A stretch of DNA of 64,000 bases from Chinchilla lanigera (lineage: Eukaryota; Chordata; Mammalia; Rodentia; Chinchillidae). Made by a program: the position numbers and the translations under genes. Shown in pieces: positions 48,342-58,785 of this stretch (position 1 is its first letter; each line of letters opens with the position of its first letter). Location of the stretch: the NCBI RefSeq assembly GCF_000276665.1, contig NW_004955417.1, positions 22,387,499 to 22,451,498 of the forward strand, written 5' to 3'. The notes beneath the pieces were generated by a model. That model was not told the origin of the DNA, did no database searches, and saw nothing but the letters and a program-made list of their open reading frames with translations.

Positions 48342-48829
48342 TCATTTCAGATTACAAAGGAGTCGGGTAAGGAGCATGAGAAGGAAGGCAGTGTGTTTGT
48401 TTGCTTTCTGTTTCTCAGAGAAAGAGAAATGCATTTGCTCACCTTCCCCAACCCAGACCCTCTTGCTAAAACTGGTGTGCACATGTTTGCTTAGAGTATG
48501 GACGTCCTCAGGACGCCGACAGAGATCTTCCTATTCACACCTTGAACCACTCATTCTCCAACACAGAACTGGTGTTGAAGTGCCTGTAGACGGAAACGAG
48601 GGAATGAAGCAGGGGGATAGGAGACCGGCAAAGCCAGCAGGCACGTGGTTTCCTGGAGACTATAACATGCAGAGTCTTCTACAAACATGTGCACACCAGT
48701 TTTAGCAAGAGGGTCTGGGTTGGGGAAGGTGAGCAAATGCATTTCTCTTTCTCTGAGAAACAGAAAGCAAACAAACACACTGCCTTCCTTCTCATGCTCC
48801 TTACCCGACTCCTTTGTAATCTGAAATGA
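48342..48829. repeat. Perfect 148-bp inverted repeat with 192-bp spacer
   Basis: The left arm is 48342-48489 and the right arm is 48682-48829. I compared every base: the right arm is the exact reverse complement of the left over 148 bp, with no mismatch or gap. The match stops sharply on both sides. The spacer (48490-48681) is unique and holds a small hairpin CGTCCT-C-AGGACG at 48503-48515. The same short peptide can be read on both strands only because the arms mirror each other; I see no gene. It does not resemble a known transposon: no terminal motif and no visible TSD. It may be a recent local inverted duplication or an assembly or amplification artefact. Confidence 0.97.
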
Positions 48830-48830
48830 T

Positions 48831-48846
48831 TATCTTCTAGAAGATA
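48831..48846. repeat. Perfect 16-bp palindrome at the edge of the inverted repeat
   Basis: TATCTTCTAGAAGATA equals its own reverse complement. It stands one base outside the right arm of the 148-bp inverted repeat. It is not present at the left arm. Confidence 0.9.
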
Positions 48847-49719
48847 TCAATATAACTTCCCCATGCCCAGAATAAGTTAATCTCAAACAATACTGTAGCA
48901 AGGGAAAGTGGCACAAGAAATTGGGAGAGAATGAGATTTTGTTTTTCTCAGATCAAAAAGGACTGTTAGAAATCTCTGTCTTTATAAACCTGCAGAGTCC
49001 CTAGCTGTGACCAAAGCCCTTTCCCTGAGCTAGCCATACCAGTGAGCTTCTGTGAGTTGTAGTCTCTTTTCTGCCCTCCTCTTGCTTTTGCATATTCTGT
49101 TACCATTTCTCTCTTAAGTCGTTTTTGTGCCTCATCTAAATCAGTCCTGCAAGCAGCTTCCTTTACATAGGAGTCACAGCTCCTGAAAAGATGAGTAGAA
49201 CTCAGAGTGCTGTCAGTTGAATCGTAGGGTGATTTACATCATCATTTCAGGGTTTCTCATTTTCAGATTTGACTCTCTTCCACAGGCATCATCCCTCATC
49301 ACTTAATTGGAAAGTTTCTCTGCTCCAGATCTTCCACATTTAATAATTAACAGTTTATAAACCTCTTTCAAGCACCAGAAGAGCTCTCTGTGTCAAACAA
49401 CTATAGGAAGCCATAGATAAGGTTGAAAATAGAAAATCACCACCCTTCCCCTCCTGAATATCTCATGGGCAGGACTTAGAGGGCAGGGGAATTATGGCAA
49501 TATGGAAGATTCTAGAGCAAGAGCACTGTACTGGTCACTGAGAAGTGTGAATTCTGGTGAACCAAGAATTATATGCAGAATTCTGCAGCCACATACATGT
49601 GGAAGGAGATTCTGATTTAATTCTGATACAGAACATTTCCAGGAGACTCTGACTGTGGCCAGAGGACTATGCCTTGAATGTTCAATATTCAGTGATTAGA
49701 GTTCAGTGTCCTACCAAGT
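48847..49719. other. Non-genic stretch, nothing certain
   Basis: No gene recognised. The part at about 49600-49650 has a 'gattctgatttaattctgat' word that resembles a MER5 core. Confidence 0.45.
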
Positions 49720-50030
49720 GACTCCCAAGCTTTAATATACTGGAGAACCCCCACTCAACACTCCCACCTGAGAATTTGCTAGAACACAAGTTCCAAGTGT
49801 ATCTAATTCCACACATGTGAAGACCTAAGAACTGGTATTTCTAACAAGTTCCACAGACCATACTTTTTAAACTAGCACTGTTACAGAACAATGGTTTTCA
49901 AACTTACAGTGAAATCGGCTAGGGAGTTAAAGGAAAAAATACCTAGTTCTTGAACAGCAATACGTAAAAATCCTGATTTCATTGGTCTGTAACCTAAGCA
50001 TCAGGGTTTTTAAACATTTTCTCAACTCAA
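49720..50030. mobile_element. MER5-like hAT DNA transposon fossils, two pieces
   Basis: The first piece (49720-49880) has 'cacctgagaatttgctagaacac' and 'aactggtatttctaacaagttcc'. The second (49885-50030) has 'aatggttttcaaacttac', 'taaaaatcctgatttcattggtctg', 'cctaagcatcagggtttttaaac'. Both follow MER5A/B text. They are ancient and non-coding. Confidence 0.55.
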
Positions 50031-50132
50031 GTTAATTTAATGGAAAGGACACGATAGTCTCTCTCATGGTAAGAATGTATTTATGCCAGGCAGGCTACCT
50101 GACGTAACAAGAAAGTTCACTTCACTTGCCTA

Positions 50133-50890
50133 ACACAATGTGGTGGATTGACAACTGGTAGTCAACTTGTAACACCCAACTGAACTGAACCAGAATGGTG
50201 CTGGTTGTGGGAGGCCCACCTCAGGATTGCTGCTAGCAGTATAAGAGGCAGAACTGGAGAGGAAGAAGTTTAGAAGCTGATGGAAGCTGCAGAGAGCTGT
50301 TGGTTTTCCTGGAGGAGCTTGTCGTGCTGCCTTTCCTGATGAACTCAGTTGTTCTCATCATCAGAGGAGCTGGGACCTCACTGTTGCTGAGGATGGCTGT
50401 GGTACTTTTCGGGGGAGCTCTGGTTCTTACTTTGAGCATCGCTTCCTGGCTCCAGTATAGTAGATCCTTCAGCCAGCTAGCACAGATCCTTCACCCCGCT
50501 GGCACAGACTTTCTAGCTTCCACCACTAACCTTTGGGACTTTCCAGAGCAGATCTGTGAAACAGGCCTGCATGCCACATTGTCATGAGCTGTGGGCCTCC
50601 AGTTGGACTCGTGGGAGGCATTGTTATGGCCTCTAGGTCTTCAGCTGGACTCATGGCAGGACGTTACCATGGGATCTAGGCCCTCAGCTGGATTCTTTGG
50701 TCTTCTGTGTGTGGACAGATTTCCTGCATCTTTTTCGTATATAATTCTTTGGGTGACTATTATAAAATAATTCTATAAATTATGTGTCCTGTATTGTATT
50801 GTTTCTTCTTGTAAACCCTTCACTACAACATGCAATAAAGGTTTATTTTTTGCTTATACACAGTCCGGTGTGGATGTCTGTTGGGATGGC
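50133..50890 (+). mobile_element. Retroviral LTR-like unit with internal tandem repeats
   Basis: About 750 bp that ends with a poly(A) signal (AATAAA at 50832-50837) and a T-rich stretch, as in an LTR. A 43-bp tandem repeat (2.5 copies) begins at 50593, 50636 and 50679, each starting GG-C/T-C-T/C-CAG. A 22-bp repeat begins at 50462 and 50484 (AGATCCTTCA...). I could not fix the ends or find a TSD, and I do not recognise the family. A 95-codon open frame (50300-50587) with hydrophobic parts lies inside it and is probably chance. It could also be another kind of repeat with its own poly(A) signal. Confidence 0.5.
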
Positions 50891-51409
50891 TGTGCTCTAA
50901 GCTTTCCTGCAGGAAGGGATTTAAGAGACCCATGGATTTTCCATCTGTGTCTCTGCCCTCTGTGGGCACACGGTCATTCTGGTGCCACCGAGGTGGCATT
51001 CAGCCGAGGGAGATTGTGTGGAAGTCAGTTCTGATTAACAATCACAGTCATTTCAGCCCACATTTCAGCCTAAGCATGACATGATCCATCTACTCATAAA
51101 GAGACTTAGGACAGTGGGGTGGGAGGTGGATATCAGTGAGCATTAATAGTTTATCTCTCTGGCTGTAATCAGGCACCATGCTGAACAATAGGAAGGGGAT
51201 GCAAAGACTGTGGGCTATGTTGCAGAGTTTACTGTTACTTTTTCTAGCAGTTAGCCTTTTTGACCAACAGAAGCAGGACTGAGTAAATCTCATATCACCT
51301 TTGCTTCTAGAACCCAAGAATCTATCATCCCTCTCTCCTTTCAACCCCAAATACTCCAGTTCAAATAACTAACGTAGGAAAAGTTCATGCATACAGAAAA
51401 ACAGTGCAG
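50891..51409. other. Non-genic stretch, nothing recognised
   Basis: No gene or nameable repeat. Confidence 0.45.
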
Positions 51410-51550
51410 TAGGCCACTCTGGCTGACATATGACTACTGAATCTACTTTTCCCTTTGGATACTTACTGTGCAATCTTGAGCTACAGACCTGATTTCGTTA
51501 TCAGCAAAACAGAGGCTGTTTTGAGAGTTAGGGAAAATATTCCAACAACA
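51410..51550 (+). repeat. MIR SINE fragment, plus strand
   Basis: Forward MIR text: 'actctggctgacatatgactactg', 'cttactgtgcaatcttgagctacagacctg', 'cgttatcagcaaaacagaggctg'. Confidence 0.5.
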
Positions 51551-51674
51551 TGCTATCTTATTCAACAGGCTCTTGACAAGTGCACCCGATTATATTTTTA
51601 GATTCCATTTTTACGTATTGCTATATTATTGTTGAAGAGTTCTTATTACTATTTTAAAAGCTTCTTCCACCAGG

Positions 51675-51785
51675 ATTTCAAGTCTTTGGGAGCACAGGCC
51701 ATACCTCACAATTTTTCTATGTAGTTGAGAGACCCAGGTAAGTGATGGGCACTGAAAAAATATTTGATAAGCTGCTGTTGAATTG
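51675..51785 (+). repeat. L2 or MIR 3' end, plus strand
   Basis: 'tcaagtctttgggagcacaggccatacctcac' followed by 'cccaggtaagtgatgggcactgaaaaaatatttgataagc' resembles the shared L2/MIR 3' end. Confidence 0.6.
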
Positions 51786-52084
51786 GGTTCACAGGGGGTG
51801 ATCCTGGAAGTCTGAGGCTGGCAGCTGTCTCAAAAGTTTCTTGTGAGAATTATTGCTCTTAGCATCAGCCTTATGAGAAAAAGAAAAAGAAAGTCCCCAA
51901 GGAAGTTCAAATAGGTGAATGGAACTATTACAAAATAGGAGTCATTTACATCTCATGAAAAACATCACCTTTCATCATCTTCAAGACAATCTGGGGTTCA
52001 GACCTCCACAACTTCTAATCAGTCCATTTTTTTTTTAACATGGAGCAGTTTAATTACTCACAAAAAAAATCACTCTCTGTTGCA

Positions 52085-52212
52085 GATTTAATCATCCAGC
52101 ATCCCATTTTGTAAAGGAAAATCTACATTCTCAGAGCCGAAATGACTTCACCAGTTTTGGGTATTTTAAAGGGAGAGAATCAAGATTCAAATCCAGCTTT
52201 CTGGATTTCCGG
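52085..52212 (-). repeat. MIR SINE fragment, minus strand
   Basis: Reverse MIR text: 'catcccattttgtaaaggaaaatctac', 'cagagccgaaatgacttcacc', 'gagagaatcaagattcaaatccagctttctgg'. Confidence 0.65.
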
Positions 52213-53635
52213 CATCCAAGCCATATCCATCTCAAACTGGAGAACAGTGAAGGGGTCTGGCCACTACAGCAAGTAGTAACTGGAACCAATATGCAGAATA
52301 AACATGGCACACCTGCCTGAAAGATCAATTAAGTTTCAGACATTTATGTATATTAAAAAAACACAAATATATTATGATGTGGGATGCAAATTTTCCATAC
52401 TGCAGAATTGCAAGGAAATTCTAAATGTGGGGTGGGCTGCTTCAGACTACGCTATGAGGGTCCTGGGGCCACTCATGTTCGCTTCTCAGGAAACACAGAA
52501 GACACATTGTCCCTCTCTGCGCCGTAAAGGGCCATTATAAAATGCCAAGTGGAGCCCATTATTTAAGCCCATTACTGGAAATCTGTCTGCAAAACTCTGT
52601 TCAGATGCAATAATGATTTAGACAGGTCAGACTTCCCAGAAATGAAGAAAAGTGCTGAAAATAAATAGAAGACAATAAATCTCTTAATGGTGCAAAGGGG
52701 AAAAATAAAGCAAATTATGTTTTATCTGGCAAAAAAAATACCATAGCCACTTGCTTTTTCTGTAATCTTCATTTTTCCTTTCTGAATCACTTCATTCAAA
52801 ATTGAAGAAAATTTAGTTTGCAATTTACAACACAGTGCCCCAGTTGAGCTTTCTCTGGGATATAGAAACTAGCCACTTGCAAAAACCAGTGGGTCCGTGG
52901 CCGTGCTAGAAATGTATTTATGTGATGGTGGTGATGAAAAACAGGAGTTTCTGATGGTGTAAGACATTTGCGTTGCTCCTTCTCTGTGAAGCCCTGGACC
53001 GGGAATGATGCACAGAAGGAGAAGCAGGAAAACACAGATGTGTTTCATTTAGTGCACATCCCATTTTATCTTAGTTCAACATCCAGTGAAGAGCTCTGCT
53101 AAAGCTGGTTTGAGGTTGAGGGTTTCCCAAAAAGCCACTGAAGATCCATACCATCGCCTGAGCTCTACTCCGAAGCTTGTCACCTGAGCATGCTGGCTTG
53201 ATGGTAGAAGAAGAAACAATGCACATAGGACGTCGTGTGCAATGACAGAAAAAAAAGGGGTTCGTGTGTCTTTTAATATAGAGTGGGCCTACTGCTGCTT
53301 ATAAGTGAATCTGTCTCTGCCCTGAATTTGAATGAATTCAGTTACCATTTCCTCCTCCTAGATGGGAGCTGAGATAAAGGAATGGAAAAATTCATGAAGG
53401 AAAGGATTTAGAGCACAAATTTGGTTCCTAAGGAGAGAGGTGGGGAGATGGGCAACATTTGAGGGTGCAATTGGATTTGTATCCCCATTCATACGCTGGC
53501 CTCTATTCTGTTTTTGTTCCTTTTGTTTGTTTGATTGATTTTTAGCTTACTGAGAGAAAAGAACTGGGTAAGAAATGGAAGAATGGTGTTTAAACAAATG
53601 ATACCCAATTTATTTCTCAGACTAATCTTAATACC
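52213..53635. other. Non-genic stretch, nothing recognised
   Basis: No gene or nameable repeat. Small T/G-rich patches near 53517-53543. Confidence 0.45.
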
Positions 53636-53639
53636 TAGT

Positions 53640-53775
53640 CAATGGCAAGCATTATTAGCATCTTCCCTTTGCAGATGAGAAAACTGAGGCTCCAAACTTG
53701 AGCAACCCGACCAACACCATTCCTTGGGCAAGCACCAAGGTTGGGAACTCAGAAACAGAACTTCTGGCTTTTAAT
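53640..53775 (-). repeat. MIR SINE, minus strand
   Basis: Reverse MIR core with a well kept centre: 'cttccctttgcagatgagaaaactgaggctcc', 'gggaactcagaaacagaacttctggc'. Confidence 0.75.
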
Positions 53776-54350
53776 TTTGCGCTTTTTTCCACTGCAACCC
53801 ATTGCCAATTTGGAATTGTGACAGCTCTCTTAATAAGTCCTTAAGAAAACAATATTTTACCAAAGCTGACGCAACCTTAGCGGACTGAGAGGAATTCAGC
53901 ACTGGAGGAACAGAAGCTGCAGGAGCCACAGGGCTGACCAGGATCTGGGGAGAAAGATGCCACCCTCGGTGGCCACGACTGCACTCCCAGAGTCCAGGAA
54001 GACACTTGGGCCCTTAGTGTCTAGGAGGGCACTGGAGGGGGGTAAAAGGAGGGACTGTACTGTTGCAGCTATCAGAGGAGTTCCACAACCCAGACTGCAG
54101 GGCATCTTTGTGCTTGTAAGTTGTTTGTTTGTCTGGGTTGGTGAAATTCCTGGGTACAGTGCATAAAATGAGAGTGAATTCTCTTGCTGAATAAAGACAT
54201 TAATGCATTATGTTGACCAAGTGCCTCACTTTGGCCACGCTGTACACTACAGCTTTGGGTTGGGCTTTCAGGTACTAAAACAGGGGCTGGGGGTGGATTT
54301 AAAAATATACCCAAAGTAAATACAGAGCAGCTAATTTAAAGGATGGTAAT
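53776..54350. other. Non-genic stretch, nothing recognised
   Basis: Open frames on both strands at 53896-54166 mirror each other in place and have no known domain. Confidence 0.45.
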
Positions 54351-54351
54351 T

Positions 54352-54552
54352 TAGAGTTCGAGATGGCAAACTTTTTCTGGAAAGGGCTAGATAGTAAATG
54401 CTTTCCATTTTGGAGGTCCTATGGTTTTTCCTTGTGACTACTCAAATCTTCCATTAGCAACAGGAAAGCAGCTATAGATGACTTGTAGATGAGTGGGTAT
54501 GACGGTGTTTCAATAAAACTTTATTTACAAAAACAGTGGGGTGGATTTAATC
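54352..54552 (+). mobile_element. hAT-Charlie-type DNA transposon fossil
   Basis: The text 'ggcaaactttttctggaaagggctagatagtaaatgc', 'gaaagcagctatagatgacttg' and 'tcaataaaactttatttacaaaaacag' belongs to a widely spread non-autonomous hAT family of mammals that I recognise but do not name with certainty. It has no coding capacity. Confidence 0.75.
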
Positions 54553-55379
54553 TCAGAGTCCTAGTTAAAACAAAAAGGCTTATGTATTCTCACCTCCAAT
54601 ACCTGTAACAAGGTACACCAAAAAAAGGGTTAGATAATATAACATCAGCTATTTGTTATCAACTTATGACACTAAAATGTTACGCACCACAATTTTAATA
54701 AATCCATTTCTACCCTTGTTAATAAATTATTATTGACAATATAGTTTTTCAATATTCTTTACAAAAAGGTCCATTTAGGAATTTTGTGACACTGTTTGGT
54801 ATTAGAACACAATTTTCCCTACCATTAAACTTCAACATTTGCTTCTATCAGTGGAATCAAATATTTATCACACATACCTCTTCACCACTTCAATGCTTTT
54901 GATATGGTTTTATGGTTAACCTTAATAATTTAATGACTTTTACAATTGTTATACTTTCCTCCTTTACACCTTCAAACCCTCTGTCCCTGTGTGTGTCCCT
55001 CCGTCTGACTCCTCACAGGTGAATTTCTATTGCTTTCATCTTCATTTTTTAAATTCACTTTGAATTTTTATTTTTTTAAAAAAGGAATGAGTTCCAAATA
55101 AGCACACATGATACCACACACACAAAAAAAGTTCCAAATCAGGAAAAGAGATAAAGGCAAATTTTCAAAAGTGGGTTCAATTTCTACCTCCCTTGACAAG
55201 TTAAGCCCTTTAGAAGGAACAAGGAGTGATGAGATCGTTTTGAAGAAAACAAAGTGAGGAAACTTCCCCATCAGATTCTGAAATTTCAAGTAACAAAAAT
55301 GCATATTATTGGCTCTGGAATGGACAAACCATCAACGGAAGGGGCAAAGAGAGCTAGAAACAAAAGCATGGAAACCTGG
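54553..55379. other. Non-genic, AT-rich stretch
   Basis: No gene or nameable repeat. Confidence 0.45.
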
Positions 55380-55665
55380 TGTCTTAGCCACGCAGTCTTT
55401 CCTGGAACAGAACGCCTGATACCCACCACTGCAGTGAGGGCAGGATCCCTGGCTTCACCGTTTCACTTCACGACAGGCTGGTGCCGAGGTGGAAAGGGCA
55501 TGGGAGGCGGGTCTGGTGGAGGAAACTGCGCACGTCATGGCGGCCAGGAAGCAAGCTGGAAATCTAGGGAGGGAGCTTTACCCTTCTGGATTACTCCTCC
55601 AATGGCTGCCGCGTCTGTCCAGGCTCCACCTCCTAACAGGAAGTTTGCTATGAGCTCATCAAACA
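55380..55665 (-). mobile_element. MaLR-type LTR, minus strand, probable
   Basis: It starts TGTCTTAGCCACGCAG, as the other minus-strand MaLR LTRs do, and continues with 'ggaacagaacgcctgatacc', 'gaaagggcatgggaggcg', 'cgcacgtcatggcggcc'. The right end is not clear. A 172-codon open frame, the longest in the window (55254-55772), spans it. That frame reads across repeat and non-repeat DNA alike and has no known domain. Confidence 0.6.
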
Positions 55666-55934
55666 CAAGCACTATCAGAGCACCTTTACACTTGATTATG
55701 ACTGAGGTAGTAACTGACTCCCCAAATGAAAAGAATTCAGCTTCTAACCTTGCACAAATTAATTCCAAATAGATTAAAAACTAAGTACCGAAAAATGGAA
55801 AGTTTTAAATATATAAATGTATATCTTTATGGCATCATGGCAGGGGAAAGTCCATTAAAATATAAAACCACAGATCATAAAGGTAAATACTGATGTTGAC
55901 TCTGTCAACATTAAAAACATCCTAACAAAAGCAT

Positions 55935-56064
55935 GATAAACCTGGGGAGGCCAAGGCAAGAGAGTGACCATAAGTTTAAGCTTAGCCTAGGCTACATAGT
56001 TCAAGCCCTCTGAATTACATAGTGAGAACCTGTCTCAAAAAAAAAAAAAAAAAAAAAAAAAAAA
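55935..56064 (+). repeat. B1-like SINE, plus strand, 5'-truncated, with long A-tail
   Basis: 'cctggggaggccaaggcaag', 'taagcttagcctaggctacatag', 'acatagtgagaacctgtctc' and then 28 A (56037-56064). The text after CTACATAG repeats the extra part seen at 22496. Confidence 0.75.
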
Positions 56065-56071
56065 CACCGTA

Positions 56072-56295
56072 AACAAGTTGGGTGTGGTGATGCAGGCCCA
56101 TCACCCCATAACTCTGGAACTTGGACAAGAGGATTGTGAGGAAGAAGGATCACAAGTTTGAGGTCAGCCTGGGGAAATTAGCGAGATCCTATCTCAAAAT
56201 AAAATTTGAAGAAGGGACTAAGGATCTAGCTTAATGGTAGCGCCGTTGCCTAGTATGCATGAGGTCTGTTTAATCCCTAGTACCACAAAAACAAA
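56072..56295 (+). repeat. B1+ID dimeric SINE, plus strand
   Basis: The B1-type part ('gttgggtgtggtgatgcagg', 'aagtttgaggtcagcctgggg', 'atcctatctcaaaataaaat') is joined to an ID-type part ('gggactaaggatctagcttaatggtagcgccgttgcctagtatgc', 'gtttaatccctagtacc') with an A-rich tail. This is the same layout as at 39570 and 58575. Confidence 0.8.
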
Positions 56296-57583
56296 CAAGC
56301 AACAGTAGCAGCAAGAAACATCCAGGAGAATGGCTATTTCTGGAAGGGAAATAAGAGAGTACAGTAGATTAATGAGTTGTGTAGAGCTTTAGCTGTATCT
56401 AAAATATTTTTATTTCTTAAGAAAATTCTAAAGACATAATAAATGATAGCATCATTTAAAGTTGAGGAAGGATGTATGTGTCTGTTGTATATTTTTGTAC
56501 CTTTTTTTTGCTTTTAAAAATTGTAGTGCTGCTGTGTTCTTTTTTCAGTTTTTTGGTTTTTTTATTTTAAAGAGAATAAAAAATAACAAAAAACATTAGG
56601 AATCATACAGAATATCAAAAAACAAGGTAATAGGAATTCAAAAATGCTTGTTATATGGCATATTGTTGTCCTCAAAGTAGTTGTTCAGATTACTAGCTAT
56701 AAGCATGCAAAATTGGTCAAAAAACGTTAGCATTAACTGTTCCTTTCAATAAACCAATAGAAATTAGCAGTACAATTATCTTAGCTATCTTGTGTATGTG
56801 TATTTTTCCCTTCCTTCTTTCTTTCTTTTCTCCTTTCCCTCATCCCAGTTATTCTATCCTTTTGAGCAGTTTCTTTTCCTTTCATAATATCTATTGTACC
56901 TTTCAGATTTTATTTACACTTGTGGGTTTTCACACTAGGGAGACAATACTATATTTTGATTTTTGAAATAGTTTATGATTTTCACAAATGTCTTAAAGAT
57001 TATAAAAGCTCAGAGAGAAAATAAACAAAACCATGGCATAGGCAAGGGCTTTCTTAGCTGCTGTCAGTATCTCTTCATATGTATCCGAGGCACCTTAAAC
57101 ATCAGCAGAGGGCTCTGAATTCCCTGAAATGTAAGAAGCTTATCTCAAACCCTAATCTCATCACTTGTAGAAATCCCCGGTAAAGGAATATAAACCTGCA
57201 TCTTTATCTTGTTCACTTTTCAATCTCTTTCTCTTTTTGATTCCTCATGGAAAATGTACACTAAAGTAGGTTTAGGCAGGCAGGTAAGATTCAAATTCAG
57301 TAGGTGTCTGTGTTTATTTATTTAGGAAATTTAAAAAGAAAAGCCAAGGACTTGAAGACAATGAATGCAGAGGAGTAGCAGTAGTTAACATGGGTAGAAT
57401 AATTGGAATACCATAAATGGATTGGCAGGGCACCCGGTTAACATGCCCAATACCAGCAAGCTGTTTCTTGCTCCCAAGCACTCACTAGCTCTAGAGGAAA
57501 GACCTCCACACGTAGCCACTGAAGGTCTACTTAATGAAAGGGGTAGTTTCCCATAATCTCCATCCCAAACTCCAAATCAACAC
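56296..57583. other. Non-genic, AT-rich stretch
   Basis: A TTTCTTTC-like pyrimidine patch lies near 56808-56840. No gene recognised. Confidence 0.45.
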
Positions 57584-57783
57584 GCTCCCTCCTGCTGGGC
57601 GTGGTGGTGCGTGCCTGTAATCCCAGCACTCAGGAGGCTGAGGCAGGCAGATCCTTGCAAGTTCGAGGCCAGCCTGGGCTACAAAGTGAGCTCACGGCCG
57701 GCCTTGAACTGCATAGAGAGACCCTGTCTCAAAAAACAAAAACAAAACAAACAAAAAAACAAAAACAAAAAAAAGCTCTCTCC
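57584..57783 (+). repeat. B1-like SINE, full length, plus strand
   Basis: The body (57595-57774) has GCTGGGCGTGGTGGTGCG (A box), TGTAATCCCAGCACTCAGGA, GCAAGTTCGAGGCCAGCC (B box) and the CTCACGGCCGGCCTTGAACT extension, with an (A)nC tail. A near match, GCTCCCTCC at 57584-57592 and GCTCTCTCC at 57775-57783, is a likely TSD with one change. It keeps many CG pairs, so it is fairly young. Confidence 0.93.
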
Positions 57784-57799
57784 ACAAATGAAGAATTTA

Positions 57800-58190
57800 T
57801 GATATACCTTGTTGTTGAATCAGCTTAACTGAAGTATCCATACAATAAAATTCACCAGTTTTCAGTGTACAATAATAATTAGATGAGTTTTCACCAATCT
57901 GTGTGATATGATGTCCACCACAATAAAAATACAGCTTTCTGTTGACCCTAAATTTTGCTCCAACCCTTGATGTCACAGTTTTCCTCCAGTCTCGGGCTCT
58001 TGGCAACTACTATTCTTTTTCTGTTACTAGAGATTTGCTTTTCAAGAAATTCCTATAAATAAAAATATTAGGCACATATTTTTCTTCTTTCAATTTGCAT
58101 AATGCTTTAAAGATCCAGTTATATTACTCTGCATATCAGTACTTTATTCTTTCTTATTTTGGGGAGTATGCCACTGTGTAGCTATATAAC
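57800..58190 (-). mobile_element. Old L1 (L1M-like) 3' region, minus strand
   Basis: Reverse L1M text: 'cttaactgaagtatccatacaataaaattcaccag', 'gatgagttttcaccaatctgtgtg', 'ctcttggcaactactattc', 'gttactagagatttgc', 'ggggagtatgccactgtgtagctatataac'. Diverged, non-coding. Confidence 0.75.
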
Positions 58191-58570
58191 AACAAAAAAT
58201 GAAGTATCTTACTCTTAAATGTGGGTGAATCACCTAACACTTAAGAAAAATCTTTCAATTTGGAAAAGGTAAAAGGACCCACAGTTAATGAAAGGACAGA
58301 AGAACTGCACACAGCAGCTCAAGAGACAGAAAAAACTATCAGAGAAGTATGGAGATTCCATTTTTCTTTCTAATCCAAAAAGAAAATGCTGTAAGAAAGG
58401 AACAATTAGCAAGAAGCCACTGCTGAAATTTAAAATACACTTTTGTATATATATACAGCAAAAACTCAGATAAAGTAAAACATTTCCAAGAAATAAAAAA
58501 TAAAAGCAAGCTGGGGGGGGATGTTTAAGAAATTAATAAAGAAGGGCTAACATTCAATTAATACGAATTA
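58191..58570. other. Non-genic, A-rich stretch
   Basis: No gene recognised. The two open frames at 58230-58473 face each other and have no known domain. Confidence 0.45.
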
Positions 58571-58574
58571 CAAA

Positions 58575-58785
58575 CCAAATGTGGTGGTGCATGCCTGTAA
58601 TCTCAGCACTGTAGAAGGCTGAGGCAGGAGGACAGAAAACTCAAGCCCAGGACTGGACAAGCTAGCAACTTAAAGAGTGAGATGTTGTCTCAAAATGAAA
58701 ACTAAAAATATTTTAGGGATATAGCTCAAAGGAAACGTCTTGAATTCAATCCCTATTATTTACCAAATAAATAAATAAATAAATG
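58575..58785 (+). repeat. B1+ID dimeric SINE, plus strand, ID part shortened
   Basis: The B1-type part ('caaatgtggtggtgcatgcctgtaatctcagcactg', 'ggctgaggcaggaggac', 'gagatgttgtctcaaaatg') is followed by an ID-type part ('ttttagggatatagctcaaaggaaacgtcttgaattcaatcccta') that has lost its centre. It ends in an (AAAT)n tail at about 58757-58783. Confidence 0.75.

Noticed and set aside
48216..48778. Two open frames on opposite strands with the same 30-residue peptide
   Set aside because: The shared peptide is a direct result of the 148-bp inverted repeat. It has no known motif, and there is no other sign of a gene.
50300..50587. 95-codon open frame with hydrophobic segments that could be a membrane protein
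   Set aside because: It lies within an LTR-like repeat with internal tandem repeats, and the hydrophobic parts are not set like normal transmembrane helices.
55254..55772. 172-codon plus-strand open frame, the longest in the window
   Set aside because: It runs through a probable MaLR LTR and out again without any change in character, and its translation has no domain or motif that I recognise.
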